In this document: positions 17,440 through 26,463 of the stretch, piece after piece
Numbering within the stretch: position 1 is the stretch's first letter
How the letters are laid out: every line of letters starts with the position of its first letter
Source of the DNA: Pedobacter lusitanus
Lineage (GTDB): Bacteria > Bacteroidota > Bacteroidia > Sphingobacteriales > Sphingobacteriaceae
Assembly (NCBI RefSeq): GCF_040026395.1
Contig: NZ_CP157278.1
Coordinates: forward strand, 186,001-250,000
Direction of reading: 5' to 3'
Length of the DNA: 64,000 nucleotides
Notes under the pieces: model-generated
What the model was told of the DNA's origin: nothing
What the model saw: the letters and a program-made list of their open reading frames with translations, nothing else
Databases searched by the model: none
Made by a program: the position numbers and the translations under genes

Positions 17440-17979
17440 GTGAAAATGGAATTTATGGAAATGAGTAAGTACAGTAAACCCAGAAAAATTATTCTCCTGA
17501 CAGGGATTGTAATTTGTTTGCTCAGCGTGTTTATTATTTTTCCGGTAGAATACTCGAAATCTTATTTTATAGAAGACTATATTTTAACCTATACAGGTCT
17601 AACAATGGCTACCCTGTCAATCTTGTATGGATTAACGGGGCGCAGTTTTATCAAATACCTGTTATTTGATTTTTCTGAACCTTATAAAGTAGATCTGGAA
17701 GAATTTATGAATCAAAACTATATGTTCAATGTTTCGGTAGAGACTTTTGGCAGACTCACAGGACGTAGCCTTTCGGGGTTTAAACGGGATTTTGCCAAAA
17801 CATTTGGTACTACCCCAAAACAGTGGTTACGTGAAAAGCGTCTTGATGAAGCCTATTATATGATCAAACACAAGAAACAAAAACCTGCAGATTTTTATCT
17901 GGATCTGGGCTTTGAAAATCTGTCACATTTCTATTTTGCTTTTAAACAGAGATTTGGGATGACCACTTCAGAGGTATAA
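17440..17979 (+). CDS. minimal membrane-anchored AraC-type regulator
   Basis: A 179-residue protein with two hydrophobic segments (about 19-36, IILLTGIVICLLSVFIIF, and 50-64, YTGLTMATLSILYGL) and a C-terminal AraC-like domain (about 90-179). The two helix-turn-helix parts read VSVETFGRLTGRSLSGFKRDFAKTFGTTPKQWL and ADFYLDLGFENLSHFYFAFKQRFGMTTSEV. Normal 7TM-AraC proteins are 350 or more residues, so this one is much shorter and has no obvious sensor. It may be a reduced membrane regulator or the product of an N-terminal deletion. Start at ATG 17440; the ATG at 17446 is also possible. Confidence 0.7.
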   Translation: MKMEFMEMSKYSKPRKIILLTGIVICLLSVFIIFPVEYSKSYFIEDYILTYTGLTMATLSILYGLTGRSFIKYLLFDFSEPYKVDLEEFMNQNYMFNVSVETFGRLTGRSLSGFKRDFAKTFGTTPKQWLREKRLDEAYYMIKHKKQKPADFYLDLGFENLSHFYFAFKQRFGMTTSEV

Positions 17980-18091
17980 GCTCAAATGGATATACGGCAA
18001 ATAATTATAGCCAGTTCAACGTAATTATATAAATTTCTCTATTAATTGTGTAAGAAATGTTAAATGAAATTTCAATACTTTTACTCCGGAA

Positions 18092-18487
18092 ATGAAAAGA
18101 ATACTGTCCATATTGCTGTTAATGATATATACTACTGCCAGTTTTGGTTTTAGTGTAAAACAGTTTTATTGCTGCGGACAGTTGAAATCTGTTTCACTTA
18201 CTCTTAAACAAGCTGTAAATGAGCAATGCAGCAAAGGCAATGAAAAGGATGGATGTTGTAAAAATCAATTCCATAATTTAAAGGTAAAGGATAGTCATAC
18301 TGTATCCGATGAGGTTAGTAGTCCGGCAAAGTATTTTACCGATCTCCACTTAATAACCTTTAATACTTTCTATCAGGGCCCGGTCCTTACGGATGTCCAG
18401 CGTATTGTGATAAACAATCCGACTAATGCTCCGCCATTAAATCATGGCGTTCCTATTTATATCTTTAACTGCATCTATAGAATCTGA
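18092..18487 (+). CDS. HYC_CC_PP-like small Cys-rich exported protein
   Basis: A 131-residue protein with an N-terminal signal (MKRILSILLLMIYTTASFGFS) and a Cys-rich mature part: FYCCGQL near 26-32, then DGCCKN and a C-terminal APPL. This matches the pattern of the Bacteroidota HYC_CC_PP family (paired Cys plus a Pro-Pro end), here with FYC in place of HYC. Members commonly sit beside heavy-metal efflux genes, as here, and may bind the metal in the periplasm. That function is inferred. A weak hairpin follows at about 18509-18535. Confidence 0.68.
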   Translation: MKRILSILLLMIYTTASFGFSVKQFYCCGQLKSVSLTLKQAVNEQCSKGNEKDGCCKNQFHNLKVKDSHTVSDEVSSPAKYFTDLHLITFNTFYQGPVLTDVQRIVINNPTNAPPLNHGVPIYIFNCIYRI

Positions 18488-18767
18488 TCATGCTTCCTCA
18501 AAGCATAACAGGCACTATTTCTTAGTGTCCTGATTGTTATTATCTGCTTATTTTTTTCATAATAGGCTTCATGGTTTACTCTTAATTTCTGTTTACACAT
18601 TAAATTCAAAAGGTGAAAAATTAAAATTTTCAATCATTTGGGTTACCATATGCTTATATCAAATATTGGCGTAAGCCATTATTATAAGTAAGGCGAAGGC
18701 AAGCCCCTGATATGGAATTATAAGTCTTAATTCTTAATACAATAATTAATCATTTCAAATTAAAACG

Positions 18768-19019
18768 ATGAAAAAAGCAATGTCAATTGTCTTTGCATTA
18801 GTCCTGTCGGGATTTACTGCATTCTCAGTATCTGGTCAGACAAAACCAGGTTCTGATACCACTAAGATGAAAAAAATGAAGATGCCTGTTCAATACACCT
18901 GTACAATGCATCCCGAAGTAATCAGTAACAAGCCAGGCAAATGTCCAAAATGTGGTATGACACTGGTGAAAAAAACGAAAGCTAAAAGCAAACCTGCAAT
19001 GGGAAAAATGAAGATGTAA
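18768..19019 (+). CDS. small periplasmic protein with heavy-metal-binding domain
   Basis: An 83-residue protein: signal peptide 1-23, a Met/Lys-rich linker (TTKMKKMKMP), and the heavy-metal-binding domain YTCTMHPEV...GKCPKCGMTLVKK at 43-69, with C45, M47, H48, C59, C62 and M64 as likely ligands. The end is again Met-rich (GKMKM). The same domain occurs at the N-termini of both adaptor proteins downstream, so this is probably a free periplasmic metal carrier for the pump. Cu or Ag is favoured by the Met-rich tails. Confidence 0.82.
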   Translation: MKKAMSIVFALVLSGFTAFSVSGQTKPGSDTTKMKKMKMPVQYTCTMHPEVISNKPGKCPKCGMTLVKKTKAKSKPAMGKMKM

Positions 19020-19027
19020 ATTTTACT

Positions 19028-19050
19028 GCGGAGCAGTTTATCTGCTCCGC
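19028..19050 (+). terminator. hairpin between the metal carrier and pump genes
   Basis: GCGGAGCAG at 19028-19036 and its perfect complement at 19042-19050 form a 9-bp stem with a TTTAT loop. The following T run is poor, so it may act as an attenuator that lowers pump expression relative to the small carrier protein. Confidence 0.45.
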
Positions 19051-19066
19051 TTAATTGTATTAAGAG

Positions 19067-20341
19067 ATGATTAATAAATTAATTTCCCTGTCTCTAAAGA
19101 ACAGGTATATCGTATTGATTGCAGCACTTATCCTCTTTGCCTGGGGCAGCTATGCCGTAAGGGAAAATCCTATTGATGCTATTCCTGATCTTTCTGAAAA
19201 TCAGGTTATTGTTTTTACGGAATGGGAGGGGAGAAGTCCACAGATCATGGAAGATCAGGTCACTTATTCATTGGTCAGTAATTTACAGGGAATTCCTAAA
19301 GTAAAAGCCATAAGAGCGACTTCTATGTTTGGTATGAGTTTCATTTACATCGTTTTTGATGAAAAAGCAGATATATACTGGGCAAGAAGCCGTGTCATGG
19401 AACGACTGAATTATGCACAACGGTTACTGCCAGAAGGTATCACACCAACACTTGGTCCGGACGGAACAGGTGTCGGTCATATCCTGTGGTACACGCTGGA
19501 TGCTAAGGGAATTGATCTGGGTGAGCAGCGTGCGCTGCAGGACTGGTATGTAAAACTTGGTTTGCAGACAGTTCCCGGTGTAAGTGAGGTCGCTTCATTT
19601 GGCGGTTTTGAAAAACAGTATCAGATCAATATTGATCCCCATAAACTTAACTATTATAATATTCCATTAAGTCAGGTGCTTAAAGCCGTTAAAAGTAACA
19701 ATAATGATGTGGGTGGCCGTAAGTTTGAAATGAACGGAACGGGATATATCGTTCGCGGCCTGGGATATATCAAAAGTCTTCAGGATGTGGAAAATATTTC
19801 TATTGGTACAATAAACACTGTATCAGTCAGAATTAAGGATGTCGCTACAGTACAAATGGGAGGAGATCTGCGTCTGGGTATTTTTGATCAGAATGGTGAA
19901 GATGAAGCTGTAGGCGGAATAGTGGTGATGCGCTATGGTGAAAATGCAGATAAGGTAATTAATGCCGTAAAGGATAAAATGACCGACATTCAAAAAGGGC
20001 TTCCTTCAGGAGTGAAATTCAAAATTGCTTATGATCGCAGCGAACTGATCGAAAGTGCAATTGGCTCCGTTAAACATACACTGATTGAGGAAATGATCAC
20101 TGTATCCACCATTGTAATCCTGTTTTTATTTAGCTGGAGAAGTGCACTCAGTATCATTATTCAGATTCCAATTACCATCGCTGCGAGCTTTATTCTGCTT
20201 AATGCTTTTGGGATATCATCCAATATTATGTCTTTAACAGGAGTTGCTCTTGCCATAGGGGTTATTGTCGATAATGGGATTGTAATGGTCGAAAATTCAC
20301 ATCGCAATCTGGCAATTGCACAAGAAAAAGAAAAATCATGA
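19067..20341 (+). CDS. heavy-metal efflux RND pump, N-terminal part (CusA/CzcA family)
   Basis: The first 424 residues of an RND pump that moves metal from periplasm or cytoplasm across the outer membrane. TM1 (IVLIAALILFAWGSYAV) and ENPIDAIPDLSENQVIVFTEWEGRSPQIMEDQVTYSL carry the CusA/CzcA signature; the porter half follows, then TM2-TM4 ending GVIVDNGIVMVENSHRNLA. The frame stops at 20339-20341 in the loop after TM4, where an intact protein would continue without a break. The next gene starts 4 bases earlier (ATGA). Together they make 1054 residues, a normal family length. Confidence 0.85.
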   Translation: MINKLISLSLKNRYIVLIAALILFAWGSYAVRENPIDAIPDLSENQVIVFTEWEGRSPQIMEDQVTYSLVSNLQGIPKVKAIRATSMFGMSFIYIVFDEKADIYWARSRVMERLNYAQRLLPEGITPTLGPDGTGVGHILWYTLDAKGIDLGEQRALQDWYVKLGLQTVPGVSEVASFGGFEKQYQINIDPHKLNYYNIPLSQVLKAVKSNNNDVGGRKFEMNGTGYIVRGLGYIKSLQDVENISIGTINTVSVRIKDVATVQMGGDLRLGIFDQNGEDEAVGGIVVMRYGENADKVINAVKDKMTDIQKGLPSGVKFKIAYDRSELIESAIGSVKHTLIEEMITVSTIVILFLFSWRSALSIIIQIPITIAASFILLNAFGISSNIMSLTGVALAIGVIVDNGIVMVENSHRNLAIAQEKEKS

Positions 20342-22230
20342 CTACCATAGAGAGAATTAAAATTATAGAAGCCTCCTGTAAGCAGGTAGGCAGAGGCGTG
20401 TTTTTTTCTACGCTCATCATTGTGGCCTCTTTCCTGCCAGTATTTTTACTGGAAGGGCAGGAAGGTAAGTTATTTGGTCCGCTAGCCTGGACAAAATCAT
20501 TCATACTGGCAATAGATGCCATTCTTGCTGTTACTCTGGCTCCGGTGCTGATTTCCTTTTTTTTAAAGGGGAAACTAAGAACGGATGATCATAATCCGCT
20601 GAACCGCTTTATGGAGCGTATTTACAGACCAATCTTGAACTGGTGTATTCATTGGCGTAAAACGACTATAGGGATTAACCTTCTGGCTTTAATTATCAGT
20701 GTTCCTCTGTTATTAAGCCTGGGCAGCGAGTTTATGCCTCCACTGGATGAAGGAACAATCCTTTTTATGCCAGTTACTTTACCTGATGTTTCCAATGCAC
20801 AAGCCAAGCAGCTTCTGCAGGTGCAGGACAGAATCATTAAAAGTGTTCCTGAAGTGAAAAATGTATTGGGTAAAGCTGGCAGAGCAAATACAGCAACAGA
20901 TAATTCGCCGATTTCCATGGTTGAAACAATTATCTTATTGAAACCTAAAAATGAGTGGCGTAAAGGAATTAAAAAAGAAGACATTATTAATGAACTGAAT
21001 GCCAAGCTTCAGATACCAGGAGTGGTAAATGGCTGGACACAACCCATTATCAACAGGATCAATATGTTATCTACCGGGATCAGAACCGATGTCGGTTTAA
21101 AAGTTTACGGGCAAAACCTGGATACGATCTATGCTTTATCCAGCAGGATGAAACAGGCACTGCAGGGGATCAATGGAGTGAAAGATCTTTATGTTGATCC
21201 AATTACCGGCGGTAAATATCTGGATATACAGGTGAATAAAGATGCAACTGGCCGTTACGGACTAAGTATAGACGATGTGAATCAGGTGGTGGAAAGTGCC
21301 CTGGGAGGAATGAACATTACGCCTACAATTGAAGGTAGAAGAAGGTTTAGCGTTAACCTTCGTTTAGCCCAGGATTATCGCAATAATCTGGATCAGATTA
21401 AGCGGACATTAGTACAGACACCTGCTAACGGACCAATTCCATTGTCCTCTGTTGCTGATATAAAAATTAGTGATGGTCCGGCAATGATCCAGTCTGAAAA
21501 TGCACTTTTAAGAGGAACAGTACTTTTTAATGTTCGTGAGCGTGATTTAGGTAGCACTGTTAAAGAAGCACAAGACAAGCTTAACGGTATGATTAATACC
21601 CTGCCTAAAGGTTATTTTATAGAATGGAGCGGACAATATGAAAATCTGATTCGTGCAGAGCGCACATTGAAGCTTATTCTGCCAATTGTGTTGCTGATTA
21701 TCTTTGGCTGTCTGTATTTTGCTTTTCATTCTGTCAGGGAGGCTTTTTTTAGTCTGATCTCTATCCCTTTCGCCTTAATAGGCGGGGCATATATGGTTTA
21801 TTTCTTTGGTGTACATCTTTCAGTGGCTGTAGCAGTAGGTTTTGTGGCTTTATTTGGAATTGCAGTAGAAACAGGAATCGTCATGGTCATTTATCTGAAT
21901 GATGCAATGGCACAACTGGTAGAATTAAAAGGTAACTCCAATGAAACTATAACCAGAGAAGACCTGCGCATTTATGTCATGAATGGTGCGATTAAAAGGC
22001 TGAGACCAAAACTAATGACAGTGAGTGTGGCTTTGTTTGGCCTGGTTCCGGTCCTTTGGTCAACCGGTACCGGCAGTGATGTGATGCAACCGATTGTGCT
22101 GCCCATGATTGGTGGTGTATTAACTTCTTCCACTCATATTTTACTGGTTACTCCACTGATCTTTCTGATGGTAAAAGAGTATGAGTTAAAAAAATACGGC
22201 AAACTGGAAGTGCTGGACGTAAAAGAATAA
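20338..22230 (+). CDS. heavy-metal efflux RND pump, C-terminal part
   Basis: 630 residues that continue the pump from TM5 (FFSTLIIVASFLPVFLLEGQEGKLFGPLAWTKSF) through the second porter region (residue M-rich RINMLSTGIRTDVGLKVYGQNL) to the last TM helices (LMTVSVALFGLVPVLWSTGTGSDVMQP, then LVTPLIFLM). The ATG at 20338 overlaps the stop of the first part in the other frame. Adding one A in the A-rich stretch before it (20331-20335) would fuse the two into a single frame. Either two chains assemble in the membrane, or one frameshift separates them. No clear ribosome-binding site precedes this ATG. Confidence 0.83.
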   Translation: MTTIERIKIIEASCKQVGRGVFFSTLIIVASFLPVFLLEGQEGKLFGPLAWTKSFILAIDAILAVTLAPVLISFFLKGKLRTDDHNPLNRFMERIYRPILNWCIHWRKTTIGINLLALIISVPLLLSLGSEFMPPLDEGTILFMPVTLPDVSNAQAKQLLQVQDRIIKSVPEVKNVLGKAGRANTATDNSPISMVETIILLKPKNEWRKGIKKEDIINELNAKLQIPGVVNGWTQPIINRINMLSTGIRTDVGLKVYGQNLDTIYALSSRMKQALQGINGVKDLYVDPITGGKYLDIQVNKDATGRYGLSIDDVNQVVESALGGMNITPTIEGRRRFSVNLRLAQDYRNNLDQIKRTLVQTPANGPIPLSSVADIKISDGPAMIQSENALLRGTVLFNVRERDLGSTVKEAQDKLNGMINTLPKGYFIEWSGQYENLIRAERTLKLILPIVLLIIFGCLYFAFHSVREAFFSLISIPFALIGGAYMVYFFGVHLSVAVAVGFVALFGIAVETGIVMVIYLNDAMAQLVELKGNSNETITREDLRIYVMNGAIKRLRPKLMTVSVALFGLVPVLWSTGTGSDVMQPIVLPMIGGVLTSSTHILLVTPLIFLMVKEYELKKYGKLEVLDVKE

Positions 22231-22234
22231 TGAT

Positions 22235-23473
22235 ATGAAAACAATCAATCAAATTATCTGCATCGTACTTGTCTGGATGGCAGGAACAGTCACTTCCAGA
22301 GCACAGGTAGCAATTTTATCTTTGGATAGTATCCTGACAAAACTGGAGATGAATCCTGGCTTGTTAGCTTATGATGCAAAAATTAGCGCTCAAAATGCTT
22401 ATGCGACAGGAGCTAAAAGCTTACCTGCTCCTCAGATTAGTGCCGGTCAGTTTCAGACCCCATATCAGCTGAAACCAAATACAGGTTCCTTTATGATCAG
22501 CGCAGAACAGATGTTTACCAATCCTGGTAAGCTTAGGGCTAAGCAGAACTATATGAATGGGCTGTCTAAGGTGACGGCCGAGGATAAGAACTATCAGAAG
22601 AATCAGTTAGTAGCCCAGGCCAAAGGATATTATTACAAAATGGGTATTATAGCGCAAAAACAAGACTTGCTGGAAAGTACCAGAGGCTTACTGCAGTATA
22701 TGCTCAAAAGTGCTAATATCCGGCTAACCTATGGAAAAGAAAAGTTAAATAATATTTATAAGGCCCAGGCAGAATTATATGAGCTGGATAATAGCCAGGA
22801 ACAATATAATAATGATTTAAGACAACAGCGTATCCTGCTGAACATTCTGATGAACAGAGATAAACAGGTTGATTTCAAAGTGGATACTGCCTTTATGGTA
22901 AAGGATTATGAGACATCGGTTACGGATAACTCTGAACTGTCTATGAGGAGGAGTGATATTAAAGGAATAGATCAAAATATCAGCTTACAGGCCCTGAATG
23001 CAAAAATGGAGTACAGTAAGCGTAAACCAGATTTTGGCCTGCAGGTTGGACAAATGTTTAGTTACGGAGGGATGTCTAATCAGTATATTTTAATGGGCTC
23101 TGTTACTATACCTGTTTTCTCCTGGTCTTCTAAAGAGTATAAGGCCAATTTGAAAGGGATTGGTTTTGATGTAGAGCGTTTAAAACAGCAAAGATCAGAG
23201 CTCATCAATCAGGCCGAGGGAAACCTGGCGGGACTAAGGGCTGCGATAAAAAGTAAAAAAGCCCTGCTGAAGAATTATAACCGCAATATTATTCCTGCTT
23301 TACAGAACAATTATAAAACATCGCTGCTCGCTTACGAACAGAATACAGGTGAGATGCAGGTAGTGCTGGATGGATTGAAAGCCTTACAAATGGCAAGAAT
23401 AGAGGCTTTAGACCGTTTGGGTGAACTTTTACAATTACAAGTAGATTATGAAAGAGAAAATGAAAAATATTAG
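22235..23473 (+). CDS. TolC-family outer-membrane channel of the metal pump
   Basis: A 412-residue outer-membrane efflux protein. A signal peptide (1-24, ending SRAQ) is followed by two long helical repeats of the TolC type, for example KQNYMNGLSKVTAEDKNYQKNQLVAQAKGYYYKMG and SKKALLKNYNRNIIPALQNNYKTSLLAYEQNTGEMQVVLD. It begins 4 bases after the pump stop and overlaps the next adaptor gene, so it belongs to the tripartite system. It is rather short for the family but otherwise complete. Confidence 0.8.
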   Translation: MKTINQIICIVLVWMAGTVTSRAQVAILSLDSILTKLEMNPGLLAYDAKISAQNAYATGAKSLPAPQISAGQFQTPYQLKPNTGSFMISAEQMFTNPGKLRAKQNYMNGLSKVTAEDKNYQKNQLVAQAKGYYYKMGIIAQKQDLLESTRGLLQYMLKSANIRLTYGKEKLNNIYKAQAELYELDNSQEQYNNDLRQQRILLNILMNRDKQVDFKVDTAFMVKDYETSVTDNSELSMRRSDIKGIDQNISLQALNAKMEYSKRKPDFGLQVGQMFSYGGMSNQYILMGSVTIPVFSWSSKEYKANLKGIGFDVERLKQQRSELINQAEGNLAGLRAAIKSKKALLKNYNRNIIPALQNNYKTSLLAYEQNTGEMQVVLDGLKALQMARIEALDRLGELLQLQVDYERENEKY

Positions 23474-24728
23474 TCTGATGATAGTCATAGCATCCTCTTT
23501 ACTGATCCTGTTATCAGGAGGTTGCACTCAGCCCAAAAAGACAGCCATATCCCGCGCAGTGAAGAACGAAGTAAAATATACCTGCCCTATGCATCCGCAG
23601 ATTATGGAAGATCACCCGGGAGCATGTCCGATATGCGGAATGACATTGGTTAAAAAATCAGGAGAAGCCAGTGAACGGGCAGGTATTAGCTTGAATACAG
23701 TATTGGAGCCAGTCAGTTCGTCGGTCATCACTTCTGTCAGGGTGATCAGACCTGAACAAAAGCTTAGTCCTGTTCAGATTGAAGGAGAGGGATATCTTGA
23801 TTTTGACAGCCGTACATTCAATAACATTGCAGCCAGATTTTCTGGCAGAATTGAGCGATTATACATTAAGTATGTTTTTCAGGAAATACATAAAGGAGAG
23901 CGGATTTTTGATATTTATAGCCCTGAAATGTTAACTGCGCAACAGGATCTTCTGTATGTGGTTAAAAATTCTTCAGGTGACACGGGGTTGATCAATGCTG
24001 CAAAACAGAAGCTATTACTGCTGGGAATGACCAGTTCTCAAATCAATCAGGTGCTTAAATCAGGAAAGACATTTTATAGCTTACCAGTGTATAGTCCATA
24101 TGATGGCCATGTACATGATATGCCTCACAGTCAACTTGCAGGTACGACCAATTCAAAACCGGAATCCGGCATTGTAAACAATTCGCCATTAAATGTTCGG
24201 GAAGGAATGTATGTAGCAAAGGGGCAGAATATGTTTAATGTGGTAAACCCGCATCATTTGTGGGCTATAATTAAAATTGATCCTTCTTCGGTTACTCAAT
24301 TAAAGCTAAATCAAAAAGTTAAAATTACCATGCCGGATTTACCGGACAAAAAAATAAGCGGGAAGGTGAATTTCATTGAACCTGTACTGCAAGGTGGTGA
24401 TAAACGGACGAGTATCAGGGTTTATATAGATAATATGCAACATGACCTTAAAGTAAACAGCATCGTTCATGCGGTAATAGAAACCGGAACGACAAATGGA
24501 ATATGGTTACCGGCATCTGCAGTACTGGACCTTGGTCAGCATAAAATAGTATGGGTGAAAAGAGGGAACAGTTACAGAGTTCAACAGGTATCTGCTGGAA
24601 TACAAACCGGGGGGCAGGTGAATATCACTAAAGGCATCTCAACGACTGATACCTTAGCTGCAGATGCTCATTATTTATTGGATAGTGAAGGTTTTATTAA
24701 AATTGAAAATCATGAAAAATATAATTAA
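23448..24728 (+). CDS. periplasmic adaptor (CusB-like) with N-terminal metal-binding domain, first copy
   Basis: A 426-residue membrane-fusion protein: lipoprotein signal with GGC at 24-26 (lipid Cys26), then a heavy-metal-binding domain YTCPMHPQIMEDHPGACPICGMTLVKK at 44-70 (C45, M48, H49, C60, C63, M65), and the adaptor hairpin, lipoyl and beta-barrel domains (RFSGRIERLYIK, PVYSPYDGHVHDM, LWAIIKIDPSSVTQLKLNQKVKI). It joins pump and channel, and the extra domain probably hands metal to the pump. Start overlaps the channel gene by 26 bases (14 if the ATG at 23460 is used). Confidence 0.85.
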   Translation: MKEKMKNISLMIVIASSLLILLSGGCTQPKKTAISRAVKNEVKYTCPMHPQIMEDHPGACPICGMTLVKKSGEASERAGISLNTVLEPVSSSVITSVRVIRPEQKLSPVQIEGEGYLDFDSRTFNNIAARFSGRIERLYIKYVFQEIHKGERIFDIYSPEMLTAQQDLLYVVKNSSGDTGLINAAKQKLLLLGMTSSQINQVLKSGKTFYSLPVYSPYDGHVHDMPHSQLAGTTNSKPESGIVNNSPLNVREGMYVAKGQNMFNVVNPHHLWAIIKIDPSSVTQLKLNQKVKITMPDLPDKKISGKVNFIEPVLQGGDKRTSIRVYIDNMQHDLKVNSIVHAVIETGTTNGIWLPASAVLDLGQHKIVWVKRGNSYRVQQVSAGIQTGGQVNITKGISTTDTLAADAHYLLDSEGFIKIENHEKYN

Positions 24729-25968
24729 CGGTCTATTCTACAGAAAGGTGAGTGGTGTCTTTTTACTGGTCTTATTGTTGTCTGTGACTTTGTTTATCGC
24801 TTGCAGGCAAAAGATAGAACCGGTGGGTAAATCAGAAAATAAAACTTATTACACTTGTTCTATGCATCCACAGATTCATGAGGATCACCCGGGAAATTGT
24901 CCGATTTGTCACATGACACTGATCAAAGTAGAAACTACCGGTAAAGACACTGATATGGAAGCCAGTAAGATAAAGCTTACTGCATCACAGCTTCAGCTGG
25001 CTGGTATCCGTACAGATACCATTCGTGAAGAAAATATCGGGAACGAGAAAACTCTGACAGGGACAGTAACAACTAATGAGAATAACGCTGAACAATTAAG
25101 CGCCAGAAATGCTGGCCGTATCGATCAGCTATTTGTAAGGACAATCGGTGAGAAAATATCGATTGGTCAGCCTGTTTACAGGATTTATAGTGAAGATTTG
25201 CTGGAAGCAGAAAGAGAATTTCTTTTGGCCAGGCAACAACAAAAAATGCTTAACAATCCGGATATAGATTACAAAAAGCTAATTGGCGCAGCAGAGAATA
25301 AATTATTATTATGGGGGATGTCGTCATCACAAATTAAAAACCTGGCTTTGTCCGGGAAGGTTTCTGCAAGTGTAATCATCAGGAGTAAAGTAAGTGGAAC
25401 TGTGAGTGATATTGCTGTACATGAAGGAGATTATGTAACTGAAGGAATGCCAGTTATCAAAACTCAAAACCTTAATAATTTATGGATTGAAGCCCAGTTA
25501 TATGCTGGTGAAGTTGCAAAATATCATCTCAACGACCAGGTCAGTGTCTCTTTACCAGACTTAGGTAGCCAGCGTATTACAGGTCAGATAGAATTTATGA
25601 ATCCTGAATTATCAGGTGAATCCAAAGTCGCACTTATTCGGGTGAGTATTTCTAATGAACAGGGACTGATCAGACCCGGAATGCTGGCCTATATTTCAGT
25701 AGCAACTGAACTGAAACATAGTTTAGCAGTTCAGACATCAGCTATATTGACTGATGGAAAGGGCAGCAGGGTATGGGTTAAAAACGCAGATAATAGCTTC
25801 TCACCAAGAATGGTTATGTTGGGTACAGGTAATCAAAGTTACTCCTCTGTTTTGTCTGGTTTAAATGCGGGGGATATCGTTGTAACAAATGGGGCCTATC
25901 TGTTGAACAGTGAAGCGATTTTTAAAAATGGAAGTGCGAATATGGATATGGGAAATATGAAAATGTAA
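24712..25968 (+). CDS. periplasmic adaptor (CusB-like) with variant metal-binding domain, second copy
   Basis: From the ATG at 24712, 418 residues; an earlier ATG at 24664 adds 16 residues copied from the other frame of the preceding gene. Lipobox LFIAC puts the lipid on Cys31. The domain YTCSMHPQIHEDHPGNCPICHMTLIK keeps the ligands but has CHM where the other copies have CGM. Adaptor domains follow (RNAGRIDQLFVRTIGEKI, VRSKVSGTVSDIAVHEGD, LWIEAQLYAGEVAKYHLNDQVSV), and the tail is Met-rich (NMDMGNMKM). Two adaptors for one pump suggest a hetero-oligomeric ring or division of labour. It overlaps the previous gene by 17 bases. Confidence 0.83.
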   Translation: MKNIINGLFYRKVSGVFLLVLLLSVTLFIACRQKIEPVGKSENKTYYTCSMHPQIHEDHPGNCPICHMTLIKVETTGKDTDMEASKIKLTASQLQLAGIRTDTIREENIGNEKTLTGTVTTNENNAEQLSARNAGRIDQLFVRTIGEKISIGQPVYRIYSEDLLEAEREFLLARQQQKMLNNPDIDYKKLIGAAENKLLLWGMSSSQIKNLALSGKVSASVIIRSKVSGTVSDIAVHEGDYVTEGMPVIKTQNLNNLWIEAQLYAGEVAKYHLNDQVSVSLPDLGSQRITGQIEFMNPELSGESKVALIRVSISNEQGLIRPGMLAYISVATELKHSLAVQTSAILTDGKGSRVWVKNADNSFSPRMVMLGTGNQSYSSVLSGLNAGDIVVTNGAYLLNSEAIFKNGSANMDMGNMKM

Positions 25969-26048
25969 GCTATTTTAACGGACATGAATCTGGTGCATAG
26001 TTTTTGAGTTTCAGGAACTTATTAAATTGCTGTACCTTTGAATTAAGA

Positions 26049-26455
26049 ATGGATAAGATTGTTGTATTTAAAGTTTTCTATAATCCTATAGAAGCCAATA
26101 TTGTAAAATCGAGATTAATAGATGCCGGAATTCAGTGCTTTTTATCTGATGAGCATACGATTACGCTTAACCCTCTCTATACACAAGCTCTTGGAGGGGT
26201 AAAACTCCATCTTTTTCAAAGGGATGCTGCTATGGCTGGAAGTATACTGGAAGAAACAATTCCAGCCATAGAAGAATCAGGAGAAGGTGACGGAGAATAT
26301 GTTTGTCCCAATTGTGGGTCTCATCATGTCGGTTACGTTCAGGCAACTAAAAAGCGGTTCAGTATCTTAACGATGTTCGTTTCAATATTATTTATGGTTA
26401 CCCGTTTAATGTGAGGAAAGTCCATCATTGTTTTGACTGTCTGCATGAGTACTGA
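26049..26455 (+). pseudogene. DUF2007-like protein with frameshifted C-terminus
   Basis: The N-terminal part from ATG 26049 (MDKIVVFKVFYNPIEANIVKSRLIDAGIQCFLSDEHT) is the DUF2007 fold of small putative signal-transducing proteins, followed by a zinc-knuckle half EYVCPNCGSHHVG. The frame ends at 26414. One added base near 26397-26401 opens a frame to 26455 with PFNVRKVHHCFDCLHEY, the expected second CxxC half of a zinc ribbon. So a single-base loss has probably removed the second half, or the sequence has an error. The gene follows the efflux cluster, but there is no evidence of shared function. Confidence 0.72.
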
Positions 26456-26463
26456 TAGTTTTG

